This document shows positions 43,381 through 51,987 of a stretch of 64,000 nucleotides of DNA, piece by piece. The stretch comes from Endozoicomonas sp. NE40. GTDB taxonomy: Bacteria; Pseudomonadota; Gammaproteobacteria; Pseudomonadales; Endozoicomonadaceae. The stretch's first letter is position 1; every line of letters begins with the position of its first letter. A program made the translations under genes and the position numbers. The notes under the pieces were generated by a model. It was not told the DNA's origin, did no database searches, and saw only the letters and a program-made list of their open reading frames with translations. The stretch covers positions 527,501 through 591,500 of the forward strand of contig NZ_JBEWTB010000002.1 in NCBI RefSeq assembly GCF_040549045.1. The letters run 5' to 3'.

Positions 43381-44307
43381 TTAAGCGTATTGAGACTTGA
43401 TGCGTGGATCGACATAACCGTAAAGGACATCAACCAGCAGGTTAACCAGAGTAAAGGCGGCGGCCAGAAACATCACAGCTCCCATCACCATTGGCGTGTC
43501 TTTCTGGCGAATGGCATCGACCATCATCCTGCCAACGCCCGGCCATGAAAAAACCGTTTCCGTCAGCACAGCACCGCCAATCAGGTTGCCAAACTGCAGG
43601 CCAATGACAGTAATGACCGGAATCAACGCATTCTTCAGGGCGTGTTTGTTAATCACCACATTCTCGGCAACGCCCTTTGCCCGGGCAGTACGAATGTAGT
43701 CCTGACGAATCACTTCCAGCATGGAAGAACGGGTCATGCGGGTAATAATGGCTGCCGATCCGGTTCCCAGAGTAATGGCGGGCAGAATCAGTGAACTCCA
43801 GTCTGAATACCCTCCAGACGGCAGCCAGCCCAGATTAACGGAAAAGACCAGTATCATCATAAGGCCCAGCCAGAAGTTGGGCATCGACACACCCAGCAAT
43901 GCCATCAGCATCGAGCCACTGTCGATAAACGAGTACTGACGTGTTGCCGATAGAATCCCCACCGGGATACCAATCAATATGGCAATCAATGTCCCAAGGG
44001 TTGCGAGAATGAGGGTGTTAGGGAAGCGTGAAAATATTTCATTGAATACATCGCGGCCAGAAGAATAGGAACGACCAAGGTCGCCCGTTGCGGCATTCCC
44101 TACATAACGGGCATAACGCATGACAAAAGGATCATTTAGCCCCATTTCTTCCCGGAGTGACTCTACCGCATGCTGCGGTGCATTTTCGCCCAGAATGAGC
44201 TGTGCCGGGTCCCCCGGAGTAAACGACATGATGGCAAAGACCAGCAGGGATACACCGAGCAGTACCGGTATCAGCTGGAACAGCCTTTTCAGAATAAAAT
44301 TATGCAT
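43381..44307 (-). CDS. dppB: dipeptide ABC transporter permease, DppB-like
   Basis: A 308-aa permease: N-terminal FILKRLFQLIPVLLGVSLLVF, then FTPGDPAQLILGENAP, and the EAA loop DYIRTARAKGVAENVVINKHALKNALIP. Typical OppB/DppB length and topology. Follows the binding-protein gene by about 160 nt that contain degenerate 17-bp repeats. Confidence 0.93.
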   Translation of the reverse strand: MHNFILKRLFQLIPVLLGVSLLVFAIMSFTPGDPAQLILGENAPQHAVESLREEMGLNDPFVMRYARYVGNAATGDLGRSYSSGRDVFNEIFSRFPNTLILATLGTLIAILIGIPVGILSATRQYSFIDSGSMLMALLGVSMPNFWLGLMMILVFSVNLGWLPSGGYSDWSSLILPAITLGTGSAAIITRMTRSSMLEVIRQDYIRTARAKGVAENVVINKHALKNALIPVITVIGLQFGNLIGGAVLTETVFSWPGVGRMMVDAIRQKDTPMVMGAVMFLAAAFTLVNLLVDVLYGYVDPRIKSQYA

Positions 44308-44376
44308 GAATCACCAGACAGCAACGGCTTGAACGACATCAGGAGCCTGTCGCTTAAACCGATATAGGTGTTGATT

Positions 44377-44428
44377 TATTGTTAGTTTCTGACAGTTATC
44401 AGTTTCAGGCAGTGGTTAGTTTCAGGTA
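44377..44428. repeat. three degenerate ~17-bp tandem repeats between dppA and dppB
   Basis: Units at 44377-44394, 44395-44411 and 44412-44428 share the core GTTA(N)(C)AGTTTC(A/T)G(A/G)CA. They lie in the intercistronic region upstream of dppB. Confidence 0.6.
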
Positions 44429-44470
44429 ATAGCGCCGACAGGCACAAAGCCTGCCGGACATCTGAACAGA

Positions 44471-45985
44471 TCAGCCTTCAAAGCGAACGCCGCGAAGTTT
44501 GTGGTGGCCGGCAGGTGCCAGCTCAAAGCCTTTCACATTTTCCTGCATGCCCGCATTCTGGAACTCATTGAAAATAGAGATCGTTGGCAGCTCTTCCTGC
44601 AGGGTCATCTGAATATCACCATACAGCTTCCTGCGCTCCTCCATATCGCTGGATACCCTTGCCGCTTCCAGTCTGGCGTCAATCTGCGGGTTGCTGTAGA
44701 AAGACCGGTTACCCGCACCGCCCTGGGTGTTGGAATTGAACAGGGCATACAGACCATAATCAGCGTCACCGGTCACTGTCACCCAGCCCATCATAAAGGT
44801 CTCATGGTCGCCACGGGAGGTGCCATCGAGGAAAGCGCCCCATTCAACGACGTCAATCGCCATATGGATGTTCAGTTCACGCAACTGCGCCTGAATCACC
44901 TGGGCAATCTGAATACGAACCGGGTTGTCGCTGACCCACAGGGTGGTGCTGAATCCGTCTTCATAGCCTGCTTCTTTCAGCAGCTGACGGGCCTTGTCGT
45001 AGTTTTGCTCGTACTGTTTCGCTTCAGGACTGTGACCGAATACACGGGTACTGATCGGGGAATTTGCAGGCAGTCCACCGCCCATGATGACAGCATCGAT
45101 AATATCCGGCGTATTAATGGCATAGGCAATGGCCTGACGCACTTTGACATTGTCGTATGGCGCCTTGTTAACATTAAAGCCAAAGTAGGTAATCGACAGG
45201 GATTCACCCTCAATCAGCTTGAGGTTTTTGTGGTTGTTAACCGTATCCTTATCGATCGGTTCGATATCGTAAGCAATATGAACCTCTCCCGTTTCCAGGG
45301 CGATGGCACGGTTAGTCCCTTCGGCAATGTTGCGGAAGATGGCATTAGGCACTTCCTGCCTGCCGCCGTAGTAATCATCAAAAGCCTTCAGCGTAACACT
45401 GTCGCCTACAGACCAGCTGACAAACTCATAAGGGCCAGTACCTACAGGGTTCTGCCCGTAGTTGTCGCCTGCCTCAGTAACGGCTTTTTCATTAAGAATG
45501 GAAGATGCGGTATGGGTCAGGTGATACAGCAACGGACCGAAAGGTTCACTGGTGGTGACTTTTACACGGTAATCATCCACCACTGCGATCGATTCGATAG
45601 CACCCACAATATGGGCCACTGTCGGCGATGCAATCATACGATCAAGGGTGAATTTCACATCGGTAGCTTTCAGCTCTTCACCGTTGTGAAACTTAACACC
45701 TTTTCGTAAATTAAAGAGTACTGTCGTATCGTCCAGCTGCTCCCAGGACTCTGCCAACCCGGGAACAATATTCATATCAGAATCGGTTTCAACCAGCTGG
45801 CTGTATATCTGAACAGCCACACGTGAAGAGGGCTGATCATTGGTGGCATGAGGGTCCAGCGTTTTAGCGTCTGACCTCTGGGCAACAATAACCGTGTCTC
45901 TTACCCCTGCGGTATCCTGAGGGCTACTGCAGGCAGCCAACAGCATTGCCGCACATGAGGCAATAGCTACCTTGAGCTTTCTCAT
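44471..45985 (-). CDS. dppA: ABC transporter peptide-binding lipoprotein, DppA-like
   Basis: A 504-aa SBP_bac_5-family protein. The lipobox AMLLAAC follows a short signal. DTVIVAQRSDAKTLDPHATND, WEQLDDTTVLFNLRKGVKFHNGEEL and NPVGTGPYEFVSW are family signatures. The frame extends to 46063, but the ATG at 45985 has AAGGAAG and starts the signal peptide. Lipid anchoring is unusual for proteobacterial DppA, which is normally soluble. It captures di-/oligopeptides for the DppBCDF membrane complex. First gene of the operon. Confidence 0.92.
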   Translation of the reverse strand: MRKLKVAIASCAAMLLAACSSPQDTAGVRDTVIVAQRSDAKTLDPHATNDQPSSRVAVQIYSQLVETDSDMNIVPGLAESWEQLDDTTVLFNLRKGVKFHNGEELKATDVKFTLDRMIASPTVAHIVGAIESIAVVDDYRVKVTTSEPFGPLLYHLTHTASSILNEKAVTEAGDNYGQNPVGTGPYEFVSWSVGDSVTLKAFDDYYGGRQEVPNAIFRNIAEGTNRAIALETGEVHIAYDIEPIDKDTVNNHKNLKLIEGESLSITYFGFNVNKAPYDNVKVRQAIAYAINTPDIIDAVIMGGGLPANSPISTRVFGHSPEAKQYEQNYDKARQLLKEAGYEDGFSTTLWVSDNPVRIQIAQVIQAQLRELNIHMAIDVVEWGAFLDGTSRGDHETFMMGWVTVTGDADYGLYALFNSNTQGGAGNRSFYSNPQIDARLEAARVSSDMEERRKLYGDIQMTLQEELPTISIFNEFQNAGMQENVKGFELAPAGHHKLRGVRFEG

Positions 45986-46184
45986 CTTTATTCTTCCTTT
46001 ATCTATTTTTGTTCGGGCAACTTGATAAGCAGCTTTACACCCCGAAATAGGATGTAAGCGCAATCTATCTCGCCCAACAACGAAAAGGCAATACGGAAGA
46101 TACTGTTTTTAAAAGACTTTTGATCTGTGGCAATTTTAATTAATGGGTTTTGCTGTAGCGAACGGATGTGCTTCAGCGGAAGTT

Positions 46185-46207
46185 ACGGGACTGCAATGCA
46201 GTCCCGT
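46185..46207 (-). terminator. hairpin downstream of argR
   Basis: ACGGGACTGCA (46185-46195) is repeated inverted at 46197-46207 around a single A. As RNA this gives a 9-bp stem with a 5-nt loop. It lies 18 nt past the argR stop. No clear U-run. Confidence 0.6.
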
Positions 46208-46224
46208 CTTACTAATGTATACGT

Positions 46225-46683
46225 CTAGTTAAACAACTCTTCAATACTGTCCTGTATGGCGATGATTTCCTTCACATTGGCAGGCGCAACAAAGATGGTA
46301 TCATCACCGGCCACACACCCCAGAATACCTTCGGCCCGGCTGATGGAGTCCAACAACCGGGCCACCATTTGCGCAGCACCCGGACTGGTCTTGATAACAA
46401 TAAGGGAACCATTGTTGGCTACTTCCTCGACCAGGTCACGAACGGAAATATTAGCATCCAGCTTACCCATTTCCGGTGGCAGACAGTACACCAGGTCGTT
46501 ACGGGCATTGCGAGCCCTGACTGCTCCGTGACGGCTCAGCATCCTTGATACTTTTGACTGGCTGATATTATCAAAGCCCTGTTCCTGAAGCACACTGACT
46601 ATCTGGCTCTGGGAACCACAGCTCTCGTCCTTCAGCAACTGTCGGAAAGCTTTTACAAGGTCTTCCTGTTTTTGACTGGCCAT
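46225..46683 (-). CDS. argR: arginine repressor ArgR
   Basis: A 152-aa ArgR: N-terminal winged helix with GSQSQIVSVLQEQGFDNISQSKVSRMLSRHG (the SQSTVSR-type recognition helix), and a C-terminal hexamerisation/arginine-binding domain with TSPGAAQMVARLLDS and ILGCVAGDDTIFV. Hexameric arginine-dependent repressor of arginine synthesis and transport. Transcribed divergently from artP, with an ARG box pair between them. Degenerate repeats containing its ribosome-binding site precede the start. Confidence 0.95.
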   Translation of the reverse strand: MASQKQEDLVKAFRQLLKDESCGSQSQIVSVLQEQGFDNISQSKVSRMLSRHGAVRARNARNDLVYCLPPEMGKLDANISVRDLVEEVANNGSLIVIKTSPGAAQMVARLLDSISRAEGILGCVAGDDTIFVAPANVKEIIAIQDSIEELFN

Positions 46684-46684
46684 A

Positions 46685-46734
46685 CTATTCCTGAAAACTT
46701 TTCCTAAAAACTATTCCAAAAACTATTCCAAATA
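46685..46734. repeat. four degenerate 12-13 bp repeats before argR
   Basis: Units at 46685-46697, 46698-46710, 46711-46722 and 46723-46734 follow CTATTCC(N)AAAAA. In argR orientation each unit reads GGAATAG-like, and the one nearest the start supplies the AGGAATAG ribosome-binding site. Confidence 0.75.
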
Positions 46735-46740
46735 CTGCTT

Positions 46741-46779
46741 TCTGTATAAAAAACCGCAGTAATTGAATAGTTATTCAAA
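46741..46779. promoter_or_regulatory. paired ARG boxes between argR and artP
   Basis: TGAAT-AGTT-ATTCA at 46764-46777 is a perfect core of the ArgR operator (TGAATWWWWATTCA form). A weaker half-matching box (TGTATAAAAAACCGCA) starts at 46743, exactly 21 bp upstream, which is the spacing of tandem ARG boxes (18 bp plus 3). This predicts ArgR control of the art operon and autoregulation of argR. Confidence 0.8.
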
Positions 46780-46850
46780 TGAAACTTGATTTCAAGCACC
46801 GTAGTATAAGAGAATCTACCAACATTCATAATCAAAGAAACTTACAGGCA

Positions 46851-47585
46851 ATGGGCATTGAAGTACAAAGCCTCAGTAAATCATTCGGTTCTTCTGAAGT
46901 TCTGAAAGAGATCAGCTTTTCCATTCCCAAAGGAGAGACAACGATTCTTCTGGGCGCCAGTGGAGCAGGAAAAAGCACTTTGCTACGTATGCTGAATCTG
47001 CTGGAAACCCCGGACACCGGCTCTATGGAAATTGCCGGTATGTCGTTTCAGTTCCACGACAGGGCCGATAAACAACTGAAGCAACAGGCGTGCAGCCTGA
47101 GAAAAAAAGTCGGCATGGTATTCCAGCAATACAATCTCTGGCCACACATGACCGTACTGCAGAACCTGATAGAAGCCCCTGTCGTCCAGGGTGTTCCAAA
47201 AGAGCAGGCAGTTAAGCAGGCCCATGAACTTCTGCAGCGCATGGGGCTGGGGGACAAGACTGAAGCCTGGCCTTCATCCCTGTCCGGAGGCCAGCAGCAG
47301 CGGGTTGCTATCGCCCGGGCTCTGATGCTGTCACCGGAGATCCTGCTGTTTGATGAACCCACAGCAGCACTGGACCCGGCCATCACCAACCAGGTAGTGG
47401 ATATCATTAAAGAATTAAGCGACTCCGGCATAACAATTGTTGTTGTAACCCACGAAGTTGAATTTGCCAAAAAAGTCGCCAGCCGTGTGATCTATCTGGA
47501 AGACGGACACATTGTTGAAGACGGTCCCGCCAGTCACTTCTCCCAACCGGAAACTGCTGCATTCAAGGCATTTCTGGAACATTAA
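46851..47585 (+). CDS. artP: arginine ABC transporter ATPase, ArtP-like
   Basis: A 244-aa polar-amino-acid ATPase: Walker A LLGASGAGKSTLLRML, the signature LSGGQQQRVAIARAL, Walker B ILLFDEPTAALDP, and the H-loop VVVTHEVEFA. The open frame begins at 46779 inside the ARG box region, so the internal ATG at 46851 is the likely start. It gives ArtP length (E. coli 242 aa). Promoter region holds ARG boxes. First gene of artPJQM. Confidence 0.9.
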   Translation: MGIEVQSLSKSFGSSEVLKEISFSIPKGETTILLGASGAGKSTLLRMLNLLETPDTGSMEIAGMSFQFHDRADKQLKQQACSLRKKVGMVFQQYNLWPHMTVLQNLIEAPVVQGVPKEQAVKQAHELLQRMGLGDKTEAWPSSLSGGQQQRVAIARALMLSPEILLFDEPTAALDPAITNQVVDIIKELSDSGITIVVVTHEVEFAKKVASRVIYLEDGHIVEDGPASHFSQPETAAFKAFLEH

Positions 47586-47656
47586 ACCAGAAGCCTGACC
47601 GGCTTCAGGATAAGTCATACCGATAACACGAGTCATACCAGGAACAGGGGTATCGA

Positions 47657-48418
47657 ATGAAAAAGTTATATGCCATCGCCGTAACCACTGGCGCATTAGC
47701 TCTGGGAAGTTTACAGGTTCAGGCCGCTGAAACCATCCGTTTTGGCACCGAAGCCACTTACCCGCCTTTTGAGTTTCTGGACGAAAATAATGAGCTGACC
47801 GGCTTTGACATTGATCTTGCAAAGGCCATCTGTACAGAAATAAAAGCAGAGTGTACGTTTAACAACCAGCCTTTTGACAGCCTGATTCCAAGTCTGAGAT
47901 ACCGTCGTTTTGACGCGGTGATAGCCGGTATGGATATTACCCCGGCGCGTCAGAAGCAGGTGGATTTCAGCATGCCTTACTTTGAGAACTCAGCTTCTTT
48001 TGTGGCGGCCAAAACCAAACCATTCAAGTCCGCAGATGACCTGAAAGGCAAAGCCGTAGGTGTGCAGAACGGCTCAACCTTCCAGACTTACATGATCGAC
48101 AAATTCGAAAAGCAGGGTGTGACCATTCGCCCCTATGAAACCATTCAGAATGCTTTTCTGGACATGACCAACGGTCGCGTGGATGCCGTGTTCTCTGATA
48201 CAGCCGTTGCCAACGACTGGCTGCTGGAACGGGGTGAAGGTGATTACGGCCATCTTGGTGAAACCATCAGGGACGCAGAATATTTCGGTGTCGGCTATGG
48301 TATTGCTGTACGTCAGAATGATCCTCTGAAAGAGCGGATTGACAACGCCCTGACCACGCTGAAGAAAAACGGCACCTGGCAGGCGATTCATGACAAGTAC
48401 TTTCCAGAAGCCAGATAA
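47657..48418 (+). CDS. artJ: arginine-binding periplasmic protein, ArtJ/ArtI-like
   Basis: A 253-aa type-2 periplasmic binding protein with a signal peptide (LYAIAVTTGALALGSLQVQA). Family motifs are FGTEATYPPFEF, GFDIDLAKAIC, DAVIAGMDITPAR and KAVGVQNGSTFQ. It delivers L-arginine (or ornithine/lysine) to ArtQM. The intercistronic gap has AGTCATACC twice, 18 bp apart, and a small hairpin. Assignment to arginine rests on the ARG box and the argR neighbour. Confidence 0.9.
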   Translation: MKKLYAIAVTTGALALGSLQVQAAETIRFGTEATYPPFEFLDENNELTGFDIDLAKAICTEIKAECTFNNQPFDSLIPSLRYRRFDAVIAGMDITPARQKQVDFSMPYFENSASFVAAKTKPFKSADDLKGKAVGVQNGSTFQTYMIDKFEKQGVTIRPYETIQNAFLDMTNGRVDAVFSDTAVANDWLLERGEGDYGHLGETIRDAEYFGVGYGIAVRQNDPLKERIDNALTTLKKNGTWQAIHDKYFPEAR

Positions 48419-48451
48419 ACCGGGTAACGACTATTTTTACGGACAAAACTC

Positions 48452-49150
48452 ATGGATGCATCTCCCCTCACCGACGCGTTTACGCGCTACTCCGGGCTGT
48501 TTCTTGATGCAACACTGATGACTCTGGGGCTGGCTCTGTCAGCCCTGGGGGTCGGCCTGATTCTGGCTATGGTGTTTGCCCTGGGAGAACTGTCCCGTTT
48601 TCGCCCCCTGGCCTGGCTAACGACATCTGTCGTTACCATTCTGCGGGGTCTGCCAGAACTGCTAATTATTTTCTTTGTCTATTTTGGTTTCACACACGCG
48701 TTCTTTCTACTGACCGATCAGTTCATTGAGCTGAGTCCGTTCACCGCAGGCACCATTGCCCTGTCGTTAATCTACTCAGCCTATGCCAGCCAGATTCTAA
48801 GGGGGGCCTTGCTGTCCGTCGTGAGAGGACAGAAGGAAGCCGCCAGGGCTCTGGGGATTAACCCTCGCCGGGCTTTCTTTCGCATTGTACTCCCCCAGGC
48901 ATGGCGCCATGCCCTGCCCGGACTGGGCAACCAGTGGCTGGTGCTGCTGAAGGATACGGCACTGGTCGCTTTGATTGGTATTAACGATATCCTGCGACAG
49001 GCACAGCTGATATCGGTTCAGACTTATGAGCCCTTTACCTGGTACTGCATTGCCGCACTGATTTACCTGGTCATCACTCTGCTCAGCCAGAACCTGTTAA
49101 ATCGCATGAAACAACACTCCAGCCGCTATGTCCGGGAGGTAAAAGCATGA
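48452..49150 (+). CDS. artQ: arginine ABC transporter permease, ArtQ-like
   Basis: A 232-aa permease of the HisQM/ArtQM type with about five spans, RGLPELLIIFFVYFG, and the EAA loop KEAARALGINPRRAFFRIVLPQAWRHALPG. Its stop overlaps the artM start (ATGA), so the two permeases are translationally coupled. Confidence 0.93.
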   Translation: MDASPLTDAFTRYSGLFLDATLMTLGLALSALGVGLILAMVFALGELSRFRPLAWLTTSVVTILRGLPELLIIFFVYFGFTHAFFLLTDQFIELSPFTAGTIALSLIYSAYASQILRGALLSVVRGQKEAARALGINPRRAFFRIVLPQAWRHALPGLGNQWLVLLKDTALVALIGINDILRQAQLISVQTYEPFTWYCIAALIYLVITLLSQNLLNRMKQHSSRYVREVKA

Positions 49151-49827
49151 GTATGGACACCGCGCTCTCTTATCTGCCTGAGCTGCTGAAAGGGTTGGGA
49201 ACCACTCTGGAGCTGACCTTTGCCAGTCTGCTGCTCGGCTGCACACTGGCACTGCTGTTTACTCTGGTGCTGTCGCTGCGAATCAAAGTGCTGAACTCAC
49301 TGGTCAGACTGCAAATACTGTTATTTACCGGTACGCCACTGCTGGTACAGATTTTTTTAATCTACTACGGCCCAGCACAGTTCGACCTGTTTAAAGAGAG
49401 CCGCCTCTGGCCATTGCTGAGCGAACCGTGGTTTTGCGCCATGTTGGCTCTGGCACTGAACAGTGCCGCCTACTCTACCCAGTTATTTAAAGGAGCCATT
49501 GATAACGTTGCTCCGGGTGAGTGGGAGGCCTGCTATGCCCTGGGCATGACCAAAGGGCAGGCGCTGGGCAAAGTGATTCTGCCCCATGCGGTTCGTCGTG
49601 CGCTGCCGGCTTATGGCAATGAGATGATTCTGATTATGAAAGGATCTTCACTGGCCAGTACCATCACCCTGATGGATCTGATGGGGTATGCCTCGCGACT
49701 GAATGCACGAACTTACGACACACTGACTGTATTTACGATGGCAGGTATTATCTATCTGGTACTGACCGGCATTATGACTTTATGTGTACGTTTGCTGGAA
49801 AGAAAAGCTTTGGCGTTCTCTCGATAA
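49147..49827 (+). CDS. artM: arginine ABC transporter permease, ArtM-like
   Basis: A 226-aa permease: N-terminal LPELLKGLGTTLELTFASLLLG, then FTGTPLLVQIFLIYYG, and the EAA loop EWEACYALGMTKGQALGKVILPHAVRRALPAYGNE. Heterodimer partner of ArtQ. Last gene of the operon. No strong terminator is visible after it. Confidence 0.93.
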   Translation: MSMDTALSYLPELLKGLGTTLELTFASLLLGCTLALLFTLVLSLRIKVLNSLVRLQILLFTGTPLLVQIFLIYYGPAQFDLFKESRLWPLLSEPWFCAMLALALNSAAYSTQLFKGAIDNVAPGEWEACYALGMTKGQALGKVILPHAVRRALPAYGNEMILIMKGSSLASTITLMDLMGYASRLNARTYDTLTVFTMAGIIYLVLTGIMTLCVRLLERKALAFSR

Positions 49828-49872
49828 AAACAGCGTTTTAATAAAACCCTGATGCAGGAGAGCGGGTTGGAA

Positions 49873-50439
49873 TCATACAACTACGTACTCCTGCAACAAC
49901 CGTGCTATCTCAGCTTCATCCTCTTCGGTAAGATGACCCTTTTTTGGTATGACATGATAAAAATCAACTTCAGCCGCATCAAACAGTGGAGTATAAACGG
50001 GCTTTGCAAACTGAGTTCCGAACTGATTGATTGCCAAAAAACTATTTTCCTTGTGACGATCTCGCTTAATAGGGTAAGCATGATGAGTTGCATATTCTGT
50101 CGCTATAGCCAGCTCGACTTGCAGCGTAATTAATTGCCCGATTAAGGAATTACCCACAGGGCTGACAAAAATACAGTCAGCACCTGCTTCCGGAATTACT
50201 GAGTTCATAGTGCAGGAAAGGCTGATGAAGCGTCGATATTTTTTGATCAATTCGTTTGTAATATTGTCATGCCTCCAATTCATTCGCAGCTCGATCAGTA
50301 TCGCAATGATGGAGTTGTGAACACAGTTTTTAAAGATTTGATGTGGAACGGGCGGAAGCATTGGAGAATCTAACGTTATTGAACAGGGAATAAGCCAGCT
50401 CATTAGCCAATGAAGCTTAAGACTCATTTCCCACAGCAT
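49873..50439 (-). CDS. hypothetical 188-aa protein
   Basis: I do not recognise a family. No signal peptide. It contains a central region ISLSCTMNSVIPEAGADCIFVSP and a C-terminal charged helix (LTEEDEAEIARLLQEYV). Several methionines near the N-terminus (50439, 50427, 50403) and no good SD make the start uncertain; a TTG at 50442 was not chosen. It is convergent with artM and preceded by a 24-bp palindrome. Confidence 0.5.
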   Translation of the reverse strand: MLWEMSLKLHWLMSWLIPCSITLDSPMLPPVPHQIFKNCVHNSIIAILIELRMNWRHDNITNELIKKYRRFISLSCTMNSVIPEAGADCIFVSPVGNSLIGQLITLQVELAIATEYATHHAYPIKRDRHKENSFLAINQFGTQFAKPVYTPLFDAAEVDFYHVIPKKGHLTEEDEAEIARLLQEYVVV

Positions 50440-50461
50440 CAAGCCAGAATTAACTTTTTAC

Positions 50462-50485
50462 GGGAAACCTGTTAACAGGTTTCCC
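50462..50485. terminator. 24-bp perfect palindrome
   Basis: GGGAAACCTG-TTAA-CAGGTTTCCC: a 10-bp stem around a TTAA loop, 10 nt downstream of the stop of the small secreted protein gene at 50495. Probably its terminator hairpin, though no U-run follows on the minus strand. Confidence 0.6.
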
Positions 50486-50494
50486 AACTCTGGC

Positions 50495-50860
50495 TCAGAG
50501 TTCCGGCAACTGCACAGGCTCAGGTATTTCTGAATCTTCTGGCAGCTGTACAGGTTCTGCCGGCTCATTTTTCTGGCAGGCCCAACCCCATTCTTCCTGC
50601 TGCTTCATAAAGTTCTCTGCTTTTTCTTCACAGAAGCCAATGGTATAGCTCGCATTCCAGAGGGGCTCTTCACTCTCGACACTGCCTTTTTTGGTGTAAC
50701 GAACCTCACAGGGAACAGGAGACTCCCTTTGCAGATAAATCACGTCAATGATACGGGTATCACCACCGTGAAGGCAGGTGTAGGAGTAGCTGTCTCCGGC
50801 AGTGGCCAGTGCAGAGTAACAGCTTAAACCAATAGCAAGAGCAGTAGCAGCGTGTTTCAT
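50495..50860 (-). CDS. small periplasmic hypothetical protein
   Basis: A 121-aa protein with a signal peptide (ALAIGLSCYSALATAG). The mature part has four cysteines (YTCLHGGD, VPCEVRY, GFCEEKA, WACQKN) and a WGWAC motif, suggesting a small disulfide-bonded periplasmic domain. The tail has two near-copies of PEPVQLPE. Similar small conserved exported proteins occur in marine gammaproteobacteria; function unknown. Confidence 0.75.
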   Translation of the reverse strand: MKHAATALAIGLSCYSALATAGDSYSYTCLHGGDTRIIDVIYLQRESPVPCEVRYTKKGSVESEEPLWNASYTIGFCEEKAENFMKQQEEWGWACQKNEPAEPVQLPEDSEIPEPVQLPEL

Positions 50861-50992
50861 TCAGTCAACCTTATAAAAATGCAGGTGTAATGTACCATAG
50901 TACAGACCGCAAATTCATTGACTTACATGCGCCATAGCTCTAACTACCTTTTAGCTGGCGAGTACTTGCCTGTTGTTTTCGATTCAAAGCCC

Positions 50993-51313
50993 TCACTGCC
51001 TCTGAGGGTTCTCATACATCTTTTTGCTTATGCTGTAAAAAAAACAAACATTCGTAGATAACCAGTAATTGGCAATCAGGGCTTTTTCAATATAGAAATG
51101 TAATTTTTGATACTCTTTGCCTAAAGGACCACCGTCCCTCTCTGTTCTCTTTTTCGACAGAAAGTCGTAAAAACTATCACCGCCGCCATGTGATTCATAA
51201 CTTCTGATCACTTCATTCAGGATCGGATTACGTTGGAGTACATGTGGATTCTTTTTTAAATACAGAATGATATTCCGGCCTAATATCTCTCTCTTTGTTG
51301 CAGTGTGACTATA
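50993..51313 (-). pseudogene. 3' continuation of the amber-interrupted gene
   Basis: The frame of the gene at 51314-51880 continues past its TAG stop (51314-51316) with no further stop for 106 codons. It encodes a coding-like sequence (ILGRNIILYLKKNPHVL, SYESHGGGDSFYDFLSKKR, GPLGKEYQKLHFYIEKAL). Without the TAG the full protein would be 295 codons. Probably the C-terminal part of a recently inactivated gene, or translated only by readthrough. Confidence 0.6.
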
Positions 51314-51880
51314 CTAAAACTCCTTCCTCTCTTCGGTAAACTGTTGAAAGTTTTTTTCAACATCAACTTCCATTCCCCTACCGAACCCTTCAAACGTTCT
51401 CTCAAGATCGGCCAGCTTTTCCGGGGGTATTGGATTTATTGCCAAAAGGTTACTTATATAACCCGCCATTCCATCGTCTTCATGATCTTTTTGAAGTTGT
51501 TTTGATGTCAAAAATTTATGAATGTCGGTAAACCCTGCGTTCTGATAATTTCTATAATCTGCGCAATAAGCATGCTTGAGCCAGTCAAAGTGAATGTCAG
51601 ACAAATTAAAGTATGGGCCAAAGCAAGCCCAGTAAAAGTCATCAGAAAAAACATCTTTTTGATATTTTACCTTTAAGAAACGCAGGTAGGCTGTTAACAG
51701 CTCAAGCGTCCAACCGGAAGACCTTACAGGAGGCTCCTCAGTGCCACTGATGGGCAGCAGTCTGCTCGCAGTTTCCGGAGTGCTACCATAGCTGGGTTCG
51801 TCACCCCCGCTGTTGGCAGGTATGGTGGTGTGCCTATCGGCAATGAATGTCCCTGCGGGTGGAGTACCAGCAGTCGACAT
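51314..51880 (-). CDS. hypothetical protein, truncated by an amber stop
   Basis: 188 aa from an ATG with a strong SD (GGGGAGGAATTAC before ATG). The first ~50 residues are Pro/Ser/Thr/Gly-rich (low complexity). The remainder is a helical domain with aromatic residues (DDFYWACFGPYFNLSDIHFDWLKHAYC). No known domain recognised. The frame continues open after the TAG for 106 codons, so the original protein was longer. SD context is almost the same as that of the neighbouring ankyrin gene, and the pair may share regulation. Confidence 0.65.
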   Translation of the reverse strand: MSTAGTPPAGTFIADRHTTIPANSGGDEPSYGSTPETASRLLPISGTEEPPVRSSGWTLELLTAYLRFLKVKYQKDVFSDDFYWACFGPYFNLSDIHFDWLKHAYCADYRNYQNAGFTDIHKFLTSKQLQKDHEDDGMAGYISNLLAINPIPPEKLADLERTFEGFGRGMEVDVEKNFQQFTEERKEF

Positions 51881-51987
51881 GTAATTCCTCCCCTGCCCCT
51901 GGGCTGGGTCTGAGGCGGCTCCCCCGACTGCTGTATTTGTACGAGTATTGATATCTTCCTTTCAACCTGCCTGACAACAGAAATATC

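Noticed and set aside
44501..45709. Long antisense frame (402 codons) over dppA
   Set aside because: Dpp family motifs are clear on the other strand; the antisense product has no recognisable features.
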